The notes beneath the pieces are model-generated. The model was not told the DNA's origin. It searched no databases and saw only the letters and a list, made by a program, of their open reading frames with translations. A stretch of 64,000 nucleotides of DNA from Luteimonas arsenica (GTDB taxonomy: Bacteria; Pseudomonadota; Gammaproteobacteria; Xanthomonadales; Xanthomonadaceae). Position 1 is the stretch's first letter. Every line of letters starts with the position of its first letter. This document shows positions 38,180 to 47,389 of this stretch, piece after piece. The translations under genes and the position numbers were made by a program. The stretch spans positions 62,001-126,000 of the forward strand of contig NZ_SJRW01000001.1 in NCBI RefSeq assembly GCF_004352825.1, in the 5' to 3' direction.

Positions 38180-41044
38180 ATGCCGACCGCCAAGACCCTG
38201 CCGCGCCGCGGAACCGTCCTCGCCATCGCACTCGCTGCAGTCCTCGGGACCGTGGCTCCCGTAGCCTGGGCCGAGGCCGAGCCCGCCGAGGCCCGGGCCG
38301 GCGTCGACATCGCCTACGAGGAATTCACCCTGCCCAACGGCCTGCGCGTGGTGGTGCACACCGACCGCAAGGCGCCGATCGTGGCGGTGAACATCTGGTA
38401 CCACGTCGGCAGTAAGGACGAGCCCTCGGGCCGCAGCGGCTTCGCGCACCTGTTCGAGCACCTGATGTTCCAGGCCTCGGAGAACCATGACGGCGAATTC
38501 TTCGCGCCCTTCAAGCAGGTCGGCGTGACCGACCAGAACGGCACCACCAACACAGACCGCACCAACTACTTCCAGAACGTGCCCACCACCGCGCTCGACA
38601 CCGCGCTGTGGATGGAGTCCGACCGCATGGGCCACCTGCTGGGCGCGGTCGACCAGGCGGCGCTGGACGAGCAGCGCGGCGTGGTCCAGAACGAGAAGCG
38701 CCAGGGCGAGAACCAGCCCTACGGTCAGGCCTGGACCAAGCTGATGCAGGCGCTCTACCCGAAGGGCCACCCCTACCACCACACCGTGATCGGCTCGATG
38801 AACGACCTGGACGCCGCCGCGCTCGAGGACGTGCACGCCTGGTTCCGCGCCTGGTACGGACCGAACAACGCGGTGCTGGTCCTGGCCGGCGACATCGACC
38901 TCGCCACCGCGAAGGAGAAAGTGGCGAAGTACTTCGGCCACATTCCCGCCGGCCCCGACATGGCGCAGCCGAAGGTGGACGTCGCGCGCCGCGCGCAGTC
39001 CACCCGCGAGACCATGGAAGACAAGGTGCCGCAGCCGCGCATCTATCGCGTCTGGAACGTGGCCGAGGTCGGCGATGCCGATCTCGACCGCCTGCAGCTG
39101 CTGGCCCAGGTGCTGGGCGGCAGCCGCTCCTCGCGCCTGGACACGCGCCTGCTGCATCGCGACCAGCTGGTCGACAGCATCAGCGCCGGCACCTACGGCA
39201 AGCAGCTGGGCTCGAACTTCATGGTCATCGCCAACGTCAAGCAGGGGGTGGACCCGGCGAAGGTCGAGGCGGTGATCGACGAGGAAATCGCCCGCCTGCT
39301 GGCCGAAGGCCCGACCGCGGAGGAACTGGAGCGCGCACGCACCGTATTCCGCGCCGGCTTCGTCCGCGGCATCGAGCGCATCGGCGGCTTCGGCGGCAAG
39401 GCCGATGCCCTGGCCGAGTGCGCGGTCTATGAAGGCGACCCGGGCTGCTTCCGCGAGTCGCTGCGCATCATCGATACTGCCACCGCCGAGGAGGTGCAGG
39501 CCGCCGGCCGCAACTGGCTGGCCAAGGGCGAACACACGCTGGTGGTCGTGCCCGGTGAGCGCATCGCGCTGGCCGAGGAGCCTGCAGGCACGCCGCAGCC
39601 CTGGAACCTGCCGGCGATCGACGCCCGCTACGGCGTGCAGCCGGCCACGGTCGACCGCAGCCAGGGCGTGCCGATGCCGGACGCCTTCCCGGAGCTGAAA
39701 TTCCCGGCCGTGGAGCGCGCCACCCTGTCCAACGGCAGCACCGTGGTGCTGGCCCGCCGCAGCGGCGTGCCGGTGGTGCAGCTGAGCTACCAGTTCCCGG
39801 GCGCCGGCTACAGCGCCGACGCCGGCGGCAAGGTCGGCACGGCCAGCTTCGCCATGGGCATGCTGGACGAGGGCGCCGCCGGCCAGGGTGCGTTGGCCTT
39901 CGCCGACCGCGCCGAGGCGCTGGGCGCGCAGCTGGGTGCCGGCGCCGGCCTGGACGCCGGCACCGCGTGGCTGTCGGCGCTGAAGGGTGAGCTGGACGGT
40001 TCGGTGGCGCTGTTCGCCGACATGCTGCGCCGGCCCAACTTCGATGCCGCCGAGATCGAACGCGTGCGCGCGACCTGGATCGCCAACATCGCGCAGGAGA
40101 AGGCGCGGCCGCAGACCGCCGCGCTGCGCGTGCTGCCGCCGCTGCTCTACGGCGAGGGCCATCCCTATTCGATGCCGTTCACCGGCAGCGGCACCGAGGA
40201 CTCCATCGCCTCGCTGACCCGGGACGACCTGATGGCCTTCCACCGCGCCAGCGTCCGCCCCGAGGGCGCGACCCTGGTGGTGGTCGGCGACACCACCCTG
40301 GCCGAGATCGTGCCGGTGCTGGAAAAGCACCTGGGTGACTGGGTCGGCAGCGGCGACGCGCCCGCGGCCGCCGCGGCGATTCCGGCCGTGCCGCGCCCGG
40401 CCGGTGCGCGCGTGTTCCTGATCGACCAGCCCGGTGCGGTGCAGGCCAACATCTACGCCGGCCAGCTGGTGCCCTCGACCACGGACACCGGCGCGGTGCG
40501 CTTCGACATCGCCAACGGCGTGATCGGCGGCGACTTCACCGCGCGCCTGAACATGAACCTGCGCGAGGACAAGCACTGGTCCTACGGCGCGCGCAGCGGC
40601 GCGTCGGGTGCCCTGGGCCAGCGCCCGTGGCTGGCCTCGGCCCCGGTGCAGATCGACAAGACCGCCGAAGCCATGGCCGAGATGCAGCGCGAGATCGCCG
40701 GCTTCGCCAGCGGCGAGGCGCCGCCGACCGCGGAGGAAGTCGAGCGCATCCGCGCGATCAACACCCTGAGCCTGCCCGGCGCCTACGAGACCACCTCGTC
40801 GGTGGCCTCGACCATCGCCGGCAACGTCCTGTATGGCCGCCCGGACGACTACGTGGTGCGCCGCAAGGCCGAGGTCGAGGCCATGACCCCGGCCCAGGTG
40901 GCCGCGGCCGCGAAGACCCTCGACGCGTCCACCCTGACCTGGGTGGTGGTCGGCGACCTGTCGCAGATCGAGGCCCCGGTGCGCGCGCTGGAACTGGGCG
41001 AGGTCACCATCCTCGACGCCGACGGCAAGCCGGTGGCCCGCTGA
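38180..41044 (+). CDS. Periplasmic M16-family zinc metalloprotease
   Basis: A 954-residue precursor with a Sec signal ending AWA. The first M16 domain has the inverted zinc motif HLFEH (His90, Glu93, His94) and the distal Glu in NEKRQGENQPYG; the second half (about 520-950) is the non-catalytic M16 repeat (ATLSNGSTVVLARR). Architecture matches pitrilysin-like secreted proteases of xanthomonads. AAGGAAG precedes ATG 38180. Substrate unknown; probable cleavage of unfolded or short peptides in the periplasm. Confidence 0.94.
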   Translation: MPTAKTLPRRGTVLAIALAAVLGTVAPVAWAEAEPAEARAGVDIAYEEFTLPNGLRVVVHTDRKAPIVAVNIWYHVGSKDEPSGRSGFAHLFEHLMFQASENHDGEFFAPFKQVGVTDQNGTTNTDRTNYFQNVPTTALDTALWMESDRMGHLLGAVDQAALDEQRGVVQNEKRQGENQPYGQAWTKLMQALYPKGHPYHHTVIGSMNDLDAAALEDVHAWFRAWYGPNNAVLVLAGDIDLATAKEKVAKYFGHIPAGPDMAQPKVDVARRAQSTRETMEDKVPQPRIYRVWNVAEVGDADLDRLQLLAQVLGGSRSSRLDTRLLHRDQLVDSISAGTYGKQLGSNFMVIANVKQGVDPAKVEAVIDEEIARLLAEGPTAEELERARTVFRAGFVRGIERIGGFGGKADALAECAVYEGDPGCFRESLRIIDTATAEEVQAAGRNWLAKGEHTLVVVPGERIALAEEPAGTPQPWNLPAIDARYGVQPATVDRSQGVPMPDAFPELKFPAVERATLSNGSTVVLARRSGVPVVQLSYQFPGAGYSADAGGKVGTASFAMGMLDEGAAGQGALAFADRAEALGAQLGAGAGLDAGTAWLSALKGELDGSVALFADMLRRPNFDAAEIERVRATWIANIAQEKARPQTAALRVLPPLLYGEGHPYSMPFTGSGTEDSIASLTRDDLMAFHRASVRPEGATLVVVGDTTLAEIVPVLEKHLGDWVGSGDAPAAAAAIPAVPRPAGARVFLIDQPGAVQANIYAGQLVPSTTDTGAVRFDIANGVIGGDFTARLNMNLREDKHWSYGARSGASGALGQRPWLASAPVQIDKTAEAMAEMQREIAGFASGEAPPTAEEVERIRAINTLSLPGAYETTSSVASTIAGNVLYGRPDDYVVRRKAEVEAMTPAQVAAAAKTLDASTLTWVVVGDLSQIEAPVRALELGEVTILDADGKPVAR

Positions 41045-41096
41045 GGCGGCGCGCGACCGGGGCACAATCACGTCCATCCTTCACGGAGCCATTCCC

Positions 41097-41405
41097 ATGC
41101 GCGCACTGCTGCTGATCCCCGTCCTGGCCACGCTGTCCGCCTGCACCTGGGTGCACATGGCCCCGGGCGCGTCCTCGGTGCGTGTGGCGGCTTCGCCGCC
41201 GGCGGGCTGCGACAAGCGCGGCGAGATCGAGGTGGCGGTGAAGCACAGCGTCGCCTTCATCGATCGCAACCCGCTCCGCGTGCGCGAGGAACTGGAGACC
41301 CTGGCCCGCAACGAGGCCCCCGGCCTGGGTGCGGACACCATCCACCCGCTGTCCGACCCGGTCCGCGGCGCCCAGCGCTGGGCCGCCTGGCGCTGCGGCG
41401 GCTGA
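41097..41405 (+). CDS. DUF4156-like small lipoprotein
   Basis: A 102-residue lipoprotein (lipobox LSAC). The short domain contains CDKRGEIEVAV, RVREELETLARNEAPGLGADTIHP and ends in WRCGG, a pattern like DUF4156 (E. coli YjeI), with a Cys pair likely oxidised. ACGGAG precedes ATG 41097. Located 52 bp after the M16 gene and 111 bp before oleA. Function unknown. Confidence 0.82.
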   Translation: MRALLLIPVLATLSACTWVHMAPGASSVRVAASPPAGCDKRGEIEVAVKHSVAFIDRNPLRVREELETLARNEAPGLGADTIHPLSDPVRGAQRWAAWRCGG

Positions 41406-41516
41406 CCGGGCGGGCGGTTGGGCCCTCCGGGAGCCCCTCAACCCCCGGAATGTGCGCCGGGGGCCGGAAGCCGGTACCCTAGGAAATCTTTGTTCCTGCA
41501 CTCTGGCGGCCAGCCC

Positions 41517-42533
41517 ATGTTGTTCCAGCACGTAGCCATTGCCGGCCTCGCCCACATCGACGCCCCGCGCCGGTTGTCCTCGGACGAGATCAACGCCCGC
41601 CTGAAGCCGACGCTCGACCGCCTCGGCATCAAGACCGACGTCCTCAAGGACATCGCCGGCATCCACGCCCGTCGCCTCTGGGATGGCGACATGCAGGCCT
41701 CCGACGCCGCCACGCTCGCCGGCGTGAAGGCGCTGGCCGACGCCGGCGTCGACCCCGCGCGCATGGGCCTGCTGGTCAACACCTCGGTCAGCCGCGACTA
41801 CCTGGAGCCGTCCACGGCCTCGATCGTCAGCGGCAACCTCGGCCTGCCCGACACCTGCCAGAACTTCGACGTCGCCAACGCCTGCCTGGCCTTCATCAAC
41901 GGCATGGACATCGCCAGCCGCATGATCGAGCGCGGCGAGATCGACTACGCCCTGGTGGTGGACGGCGAGACCGCCGACCTCGCCTACGAGAAGACCATCG
42001 AGCGCATGACCCGCGCCGACGTCACCGAGGAAGACTTCCGCAACGAGCTGGCCACCCTGACGCTCGGCTCCGGCGCCGCCGCCATGGTGCTGGCGCGTGC
42101 CGAACTCGCCCCGGGCGCCCCGCGCTACAAGGGCGGCGTGACCCGCGCGGCCACCGAGTGGAACAAGCTCTGCCGCGGCAACCTCGACGGCATGATCACC
42201 GACACCCGCATGCTGCTGATCGAAGGCGTGAAGCTGGCGCAGAAGACCTTCCAGGTCGCCACGCAGAAGCTTGGCTGGGTGGTGGGCGAGCTCGACCAGT
42301 TCGTGATCCACCAGGTCAGCAAGGTGCACACCGCTGCCTTCACCAAGGCCATGGGCATCGACCCGAAGAAGGTCATGACCATCTTCGGCGAGCACGGCAA
42401 CATCGGCCCGGCCTCGGTGCCGATCGTGCTCAGCAAGCTGCGCGAGATGGGCCGCCTGAAGAAGGGCGACCGCGTGGCCCTGCTGGGCATCGGCTCGGGC
42501 CTGAACTGCTCGATGGCCGAGGTGGAGTGGTAA
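41517..42533 (+). CDS. oleA: OleA, acyl-CoA head-to-head condensing enzyme
   Basis: A 338-residue thiolase-superfamily enzyme joining two fatty acyl-CoAs by a non-decarboxylative Claisen condensation to a beta-keto acid, the first step of olefin synthesis. Catalytic Cys123 is in VANACLAFING and the base Glu97 in YLEPSTAS; with a 20-residue tag offset these correspond to Cys143 and Glu117 of the Xanthomonas campestris structure. The His and Asn of the thiolase triad are in FVIHQVSKVH and GEHGNIGPAS. No strong RBS is visible before ATG 41517. A hairpin follows the stop. Confidence 0.95.
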   Translation: MLFQHVAIAGLAHIDAPRRLSSDEINARLKPTLDRLGIKTDVLKDIAGIHARRLWDGDMQASDAATLAGVKALADAGVDPARMGLLVNTSVSRDYLEPSTASIVSGNLGLPDTCQNFDVANACLAFINGMDIASRMIERGEIDYALVVDGETADLAYEKTIERMTRADVTEEDFRNELATLTLGSGAAAMVLARAELAPGAPRYKGGVTRAATEWNKLCRGNLDGMITDTRMLLIEGVKLAQKTFQVATQKLGWVVGELDQFVIHQVSKVHTAAFTKAMGIDPKKVMTIFGEHGNIGPASVPIVLSKLREMGRLKKGDRVALLGIGSGLNCSMAEVEW

Positions 42534-42558
42534 GCGCCGGCATCCGCTGACGCACAGG

Positions 42559-42579
42559 AAGGCCGGCTTGTCCGGCCTT
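42559..42579 (+). terminator. Hairpin after oleA
   Basis: AAGGCCGG (42559-42566) and CCGGCCTT (42572-42579) pair perfectly around CTTGT. The downstream CGTTGTTT is only weakly T-rich, so termination may be partial. It separates oleA from the TSUP gene. Confidence 0.7.
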
Positions 42580-42599
42580 CGTTGTTTCCGGGCAGGTCT

Positions 42600-43391
42600 A
42601 TGGAGTTTGGAATCGAGGTGCTGGCGCTGCTGGCGCTGACAGCCTTCGTCGCAGGCACGATCGACGCGCTGGCCGGCGGCGGCGGGCTGATCACCATTCC
42701 CGCGCTGATGGCCGCCGGCGTGCCGCCGGTGCAGGCGATCGCCACCAACAAGCTGCAGTCGAGCTTCGGCACCACCAGCGCCGTGCTCGCCTTCGCGCGC
42801 CAGGGGCGGATCGACTTCCGGCGCTTCCTGTGGCCTGTGGTGGGCGCGTTCGCGGGCTCGGTGGGCGGCGCGATCGCGATCCAGCTCGTGGATCCCTCGT
42901 TCCTGGCCGGCCTGGTGCCGGTGCTGCTGGTGGCGATGGCGGCCTACTTCCTGCTCGGGCCGAAGGCCAGCGAAGCCGAGCGCCACGCGCGGCTGGGGCA
43001 GGCGGCGCTGGTCACGATCATGTTCGCGCTGGGCTTCTATGACGGTTTCTTCGGCCCCGGCACCGGCTCGTTCATGGCGACCGCGCTGGTGGCGCTGTTC
43101 GGCATGGGCCTGGTGTCGGCCACCGCGCATACCAAGCTGCTGAACCTGTCGAGCAACATCGCCGCGCTGGTGACCCTGGTCATCGGCGGCCAGGTGCTGT
43201 GGGTAGTGGGGCTGGTGATGGCGGTGGCGAGCATCGCCGGCGGCCAGCTGGGCGCGCACCTGGCGCTGGGCAGGGCCGGCGCGCGATTGATCCGGCCGCT
43301 GCTGGTGGTGATGTCGCTGGTGTTGACGGTGAAGCTGCTGATGGAGCCCGGGAATCCGCTGGTGGAATGGGTGAGGGGGTTCGCGGGCTGA
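42600..43391 (+). CDS. TSUP-family membrane permease, YfcA-like
   Basis: A 263-residue inner-membrane protein with about eight hydrophobic segments. The duplicated TSUP motif is visible as AGTIDALAGGGGLITIPAL near the N-terminus and LGFYDGFFGPGTGSFM in the second half. The family (formerly DUF81) includes exporters of sulfite, sulfoacetate and related anions. ATG 42600 follows GCAGG; in-frame TTG 42582 is less likely. Its place among ole genes may be incidental. Confidence 0.9.
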   Translation: MEFGIEVLALLALTAFVAGTIDALAGGGGLITIPALMAAGVPPVQAIATNKLQSSFGTTSAVLAFARQGRIDFRRFLWPVVGAFAGSVGGAIAIQLVDPSFLAGLVPVLLVAMAAYFLLGPKASEAERHARLGQAALVTIMFALGFYDGFFGPGTGSFMATALVALFGMGLVSATAHTKLLNLSSNIAALVTLVIGGQVLWVVGLVMAVASIAGGQLGAHLALGRAGARLIRPLLVVMSLVLTVKLLMEPGNPLVEWVRGFAG

Positions 43392-43440
43392 GGCGGCGGA
43401 TGGCCGCGGTCCCTGTCCCGGACACGCGCAGGGAGCTGCC

Positions 43441-44175
43441 TCAGCCCGCCGCGCAGCACTTCTTGTACTTCTTCCCGCTCCCGCAGGGACACGCATCATT
43501 GCGCCCAGGCCCATCATCGCGCCGGATCGGCGTACGCGGGGTCAGCGCCTCCACCCGGTGGTGGTTGAGGTCGGCCATCATCCCCGGGAGATCGACTACG
43601 ATCCCCAGGCGCTCGCGGTAGTCGACCGGCATCGCCGGGGCGGTCGGGTCGTCGGGGTTGATGGCTTCGCCGCTGGCCAGGCGGTCGAGCGCGTCGAAGA
43701 TGTCCTCGATCCAGTCGTTGTCGTCCAGCCAGCGGTCCCATTCGGCCTCGCGCAGCATCACCGCGGTGAAGAAGCCCTGCGCCCAGTCGGCACCAACGTC
43801 GAGTTCGTCCTCGCGCAGGCTGTCTTCGCCGCCGAGTTCAGGGTCCTCGGGCAGCCACATCAGCGGTGCGAGGTGGTCGGGCAGGTCGGAATCGCCATGG
43901 CGCACGCGGGCGACGGCCATGTTCAGGTGGCCCATCAGCAGCTGTTGCACGGCGGCCGCCTCGTCTTCGCTGTCCCAGCGCGGCGTTTTGCCGCCCCAGA
44001 CCACGGGCTGCCACTCCTCCGGCGGCACCGATGAAGGCGACACCGCCAGCGCGGTCAGGAAGCCGTCCAGGGCCTCCAGGTTGAATCCCTTGAACGGCAC
44101 CGCGCGCTGGTCCAGCAGGGTGGCCAGGCGTTCGATCCGGTCTTCGTCGAGGTAGGGCGGGGCGGCGGCGGTCAT
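43441..44175 (-). CDS. YecA/UPF0149 family protein with SEC-C zinc motif
   Basis: A 244-residue cytoplasmic protein. The YecA domain shows [29 protein letters not shown] and [10 protein letters not shown]; the C-terminus is a SEC-C zinc-binding motif [18 protein letters not shown] as in SecA. Family members may associate with ribosomes or SecA. ATG 44175 was chosen over the open frame beginning 44244. It is opposite to the ole genes. Confidence 0.9.
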   Translation of the reverse strand: MTAAAPPYLDEDRIERLATLLDQRAVPFKGFNLEALDGFLTALAVSPSSVPPEEWQPVVWGGKTPRWDSEDEAAAVQQLLMGHLNMAVARVRHGDSDLPDHLAPLMWLPEDPELGGEDSLREDELDVGADWAQGFFTAVMLREAEWDRWLDDNDWIEDIFDALDRLASGEAINPDDPTAPAMPVDYRERLGIVVDLPGMMADLNHHRVEALTPRTPIRRDDGPGRNDACPCGSGKKYKKCCAAG

Positions 44176-44252
44176 CGGGGCAGGCATCCGGAAAGGCAGG
44201 CGGGCATGGTAGTCGCCCAGGCCGGCGCGCAGGTGGGTCGGCACCCGCGGGC

Positions 44253-44258
44253 TACAAT
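44253..44258 (+). promoter_or_regulatory. -10 box for leaderless oleB
   Basis: TACAAT at 44253-44258 is followed by exactly 6 nt and then ATG 44265, the expected position of the transcript start. No Shine-Dalgarno and no clear -35 are present. Confidence 0.5.
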
Positions 44259-44264
44259 TGCGCG

Positions 44265-45188
44265 ATGGATTTCCCCGACTACCCCGCCACCCGTCACCGC
44301 TTCCAGGTGCGCCCCGGCATCGAGCTGAGCTACCTCGACGAAGGCCCCCGCGATGGCGAGGTCGTGGTCATGGTCCACGGCAACCCGTCGTGGAGCTACT
44401 ACTGGCGCCACCTGGTGGCGGGCCTTTCGGATCGCTACCGCTGCATCGTCCCCGACCACGTCGGCATGGGGCTTTCCGACAAGCCCGACGACGCGCCCAA
44501 CGCGATCCCGCGCTACGACTACACCCTGCAGTCGCGCGTGGACGACCTGGCCGCGCTGCTCGACCACCTCGGCATCACCGGTCCGGTGACCCTGGCGGTG
44601 CACGACTGGGGCGGGATGATCGGCTTCGGCTGGGCGCTGTCGCACCAGGCGCAGGTGCAGCGGCTGGTGGTGCTCAACACCGCGGCCTTCCCGATGCCCG
44701 AGGCCAAGGCCATGCCCTGGCAGATCGCGCTGGGCCGCGACTACAACGTCGGCGAGATGGTGATCCGCGGCTTCAACGCGTTCTCGTCCGGCGCCTCGTG
44801 GCTGGGCGTGGAGCGCAGGATGCCGGCCGAGGTGCGCCGCGCCTACGTCGCGCCCTACGACAGCTGGAAGAACCGTATTTCCACGGTGCGCTTCATGCAG
44901 GACATCCCGCTGTCGCCGAAGGACAGGGCGTGGCCGCTGCTGGAGGAATCCGGCCAGCGCCTGCACGAGTACGCGGGCCTGCCGGCCTTCATCGGCTGGG
45001 GGCTGAAGGACTTCGTGTTCGACCATCACTTCCTGGAACGCTTCCAGGCCGAGCTGCCGGGCGCGGAGGTGATGGCCTTCGATGATGCCGGGCACTACGT
45101 GCTCGAGGACAAGCACGAGGTGCTGGTTCCCGCGATCCGAGACTTCCTCGACCGCCACCCGCTGCAGCGCCCGCACCAACAGCGCTGA
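44265..45188 (+). CDS. oleB: OleB, beta-lactone decarboxylase
   Basis: A 307-residue alpha/beta hydrolase of the haloalkane dehalogenase branch. It decarboxylates the beta-lactone made by OleC to a cis-olefin. Nucleophile Asp114 is in [10 protein letters not shown], the oxyanion/halide-type pair is at [11 protein letters not shown] (Asn40), and the catalytic His lies in [10 protein letters not shown]. The oleB branch also keeps the Trp next to the nucleophile. ATG 44265 is preceded by a -10 box at 6 nt. It is separated from oleC by a minus-strand YkgJ gene and an M20 gene. Confidence 0.94.
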   Translation: MDFPDYPATRHRFQVRPGIELSYLDEGPRDGEVVVMVHGNPSWSYYWRHLVAGLSDRYRCIVPDHVGMGLSDKPDDAPNAIPRYDYTLQSRVDDLAALLDHLGITGPVTLAVHDWGGMIGFGWALSHQAQVQRLVVLNTAAFPMPEAKAMPWQIALGRDYNVGEMVIRGFNAFSSGASWLGVERRMPAEVRRAYVAPYDSWKNRISTVRFMQDIPLSPKDRAWPLLEESGQRLHEYAGLPAFIGWGLKDFVFDHHFLERFQAELPGAEVMAFDDAGHYVLEDKHEVLVPAIRDFLDRHPLQRPHQQR

Positions 45189-45223
45189 TCCGCGACCGCC
45201 GGCGGGTGCCGGCTGCCACTGCC

Positions 45224-45718
45224 TCAGGCCGCGATCGGCGGCGGCAGCGCGGGCGGCGGGGTGCCGCGATCGTTGGGATTGTCGCTGTCGTCGGGATTGC
45301 CGTCGCGGTCGTTGGCCGCGGCTTCGCGCCAGATCCAGTCGGCCGGGGCGAGCGGCGCCAGGCCGTGGGCGGCGCGGGCGCGGTCGCACTGCGGGCTGGG
45401 CTCGCCGGATTCCCAGGAGGCTGCGACATCGCGGCAGGCCTGCGGCCGCATGGGGTGGATGCTGCAGCGGGAATGACGGCCGATGTCGGCGTCCAGCGCG
45501 ATGCAGCGCGGGTGGCCGCCGCCTTCGGTGCCGCGCATGGCGAACTCGTGGCTGCGCAGGGGCACGGTCAGTTCGCGCGGCACGCCGCCGCCCAGGTCGG
45601 GCTCGGCCTCGGACCAGTGCAGGCTCACGCGGTAGTGGGCGCAGCAGGCGCCGCAGCTCAGGCAGGGGTGGGGCACGCGGGCGGTCGTGATGCGGTGGGG
45701 AGCGGATTTTTCGACCAC
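45224..45718 (-). CDS. YkgJ-family cysteine cluster protein
   Basis: A 164-residue protein with the metal-cluster Cys set of the family: CLSCGACCAHY at the start, CSIHPMRPQACRD in the middle and a Cys in PQCDRAR. Such clusters probably bind zinc or iron-sulfur. The C-terminus is Asp/Asn/Pro-rich and likely disordered. Opposite orientation to oleB and oleC. Confidence 0.88.
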   Translation of the reverse strand: MVEKSAPHRITTARVPHPCLSCGACCAHYRVSLHWSEAEPDLGGGVPRELTVPLRSHEFAMRGTEGGGHPRCIALDADIGRHSRCSIHPMRPQACRDVAASWESGEPSPQCDRARAAHGLAPLAPADWIWREAAANDRDGNPDDSDNPNDRGTPPPALPPPIAA

Positions 45719-45800
45719 GGCCCGGGGGTGCGCAAGTGCCGCGGAGGCAGCGGCGCGGGCAGCCGGTTACAGTGCCGGCAGGCTTTCCTGGAGACCCCTG

Positions 45801-47372
45801 ATGACGCGCAGCCGTTTGCTTGCTTCCTGCCTCCTGCTCTCCGGGGCCTGTCTGTTCACGGCGACGACCGGGGCTCATGCGGAAAATCCGCGCCCGGATC
45901 GCAGCTTCTCCACCAGCGACGCCTTCGATGCCTCGGAGATCCCGGCCTATGCCGGCAGCCACGACGCGGTCTACGCGCGCATCGACGCCGACCTCGACGC
46001 GCATGTGGCCGAGTTGCAGCGCTGGGTCCGCCAGCGTTCGATCAGCGCCCAGGACGACGGCATCCGGGACATGGCGGGGCTGGTCGCCGACGACCTGCGC
46101 GCGCTGGGCTTCCAGCAGGTCGAGCTGGTCGAAACGCCGGGGCATCCGGGCGTCCTCGGCCACTACGATGCCGGCGCCGAGCGGACCCTGGTGGTCTACA
46201 TGATGTACGACGTGCAGCCGATCGAGGACAACTGGCGCATCGACGATCCCTTTGCCGGCGAGCTGGTCGAGCACGAACTGGGCACGGTGCTGATGGCGCG
46301 CGGCGCGACCAACCAGAAGGGTCCGCAGCGCGCCTTCCTCAACGCGGTGGACGCCATCATCAAGGCGCAGGGCCAGCTGCCGGTGAACCTGTACGTGGTC
46401 GCCGAGGGCGAGGAGGAGCTGGGCTCGCCCAACTTCGGCGCCGTGGTCGCGCCCTGGGCCGACCGCCTGCGCGAAGCGGACGGCGCCTTCTTCCCGATGA
46501 ACATCCAGAACCCGGCCGGCGAGGCGACGCTCAACCTCGGCGTGAAGGGCATCATCTATTTCGAGCTGGAATCCAGGGGCGGCGCGTGGGGCGGCCCGGC
46601 GCGGGCCGAAGTGCACGGTTCGCTCAAGGCGCTGGTGGATTCGCCGGCGCTGCGGCTGGTGCAGGCCATCGCCTCGATGACCTCGCCCGACGGCAACACC
46701 ATCCTGATTCCCGGCTACTACGACGCGGTGCAGGCCCCGACCGTGGCCGAGCAGCGCCTGGTCAATGCGTTGGCGCTGGCGTCCAACGACAGGCAGCAGC
46801 AGGAGGCGCTGGGCGTCTCGCGCTGGATCGACGGCGACGAAGGGCGCGACGCCCTGGTCCGCAACCTCTACGACCCGACGCTCAACATCGACGGCATCTG
46901 GAGCGGTTACACCGGGGAAGGGGTGAAGACCATCCTGCCGCACGTGGCCACGGCCAAGATGGATTCGCGCCTGCCGCCCGGCCTGGAGCCGGACGAGGCG
47001 TTCCGGATGCTGCGCGCGCACCTGGATGCGAACGGCTTCGAGGACATCGTGGTGCGCCCGATGTCGGGCTATCCGGCGGCTTCGACCCCGGTCGACGATC
47101 CGCTGGTGCAGGCCTCGATCGGCGTGTTCAACAAGTACGGGACCCGGCTGCGCGTCGCGCCCTGGCTGGCGGGCAGCGCACCGTTCCACCACTTCACCCG
47201 CAGCCTGGGCCTGCCCTTCGTGTTCGGCGGCCTGGGCCACGGCTCGGGCGCGCACGCGCCGGACGAGTACATGCTGGTGCATCCGGCCGCGGGCGTGGAG
47301 GCCGCCGGGCTGGCGGCGATCGAGAAGTCCTACGTCGACATGCTGTTCGCGCTGGGCGCGATGGGGGACTGA
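45801..47372 (+). CDS. M20-type peptidase family protein with altered metal site
   Basis: A 523-residue secreted protein (Sec signal ending AHA). The M20 fold is clear: MYDVQP, RGATNQKGP, AEGEEELGSPNFG and the terminal GGLGHGSGAHAPDEY. The metal site is unusual: the first ligand His of the normal GHYDVQP is Met (MMYDVQP) and the bridging Asp of GATDxKGP is Asn (GATNQKGP). The general-base Glu and later His are kept. It may use one metal or be non-peptidolytic. GGAGAC precedes ATG 45801. Confidence 0.85.
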   Translation: MTRSRLLASCLLLSGACLFTATTGAHAENPRPDRSFSTSDAFDASEIPAYAGSHDAVYARIDADLDAHVAELQRWVRQRSISAQDDGIRDMAGLVADDLRALGFQQVELVETPGHPGVLGHYDAGAERTLVVYMMYDVQPIEDNWRIDDPFAGELVEHELGTVLMARGATNQKGPQRAFLNAVDAIIKAQGQLPVNLYVVAEGEEELGSPNFGAVVAPWADRLREADGAFFPMNIQNPAGEATLNLGVKGIIYFELESRGGAWGGPARAEVHGSLKALVDSPALRLVQAIASMTSPDGNTILIPGYYDAVQAPTVAEQRLVNALALASNDRQQQEALGVSRWIDGDEGRDALVRNLYDPTLNIDGIWSGYTGEGVKTILPHVATAKMDSRLPPGLEPDEAFRMLRAHLDANGFEDIVVRPMSGYPAASTPVDDPLVQASIGVFNKYGTRLRVAPWLAGSAPFHHFTRSLGLPFVFGGLGHGSGAHAPDEYMLVHPAAGVEAAGLAAIEKSYVDMLFALGAMGD

Positions 47373-47377
47373 GCGGC

Positions 47378-47383
47378 GATAAT
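47378..47383 (+). promoter_or_regulatory. -10 box for leaderless oleC
   Basis: GATAAT at 47378-47383 (five of six) is followed by exactly 6 nt and then ATG 47390, the same geometry as oleB. No Shine-Dalgarno is visible. Confidence 0.48.
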
Positions 47384-47389
47384 CGCGCG

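Noticed and set aside
37343-41077. A minus-strand open frame of 1244 codons spanning the M16 gene antisense
   Set aside because: Only its last 237 codons encode a recognisable SDR. The rest is His/Ala/Gly/Arg-rich antisense of a well-supported protease, typical of high-GC DNA.
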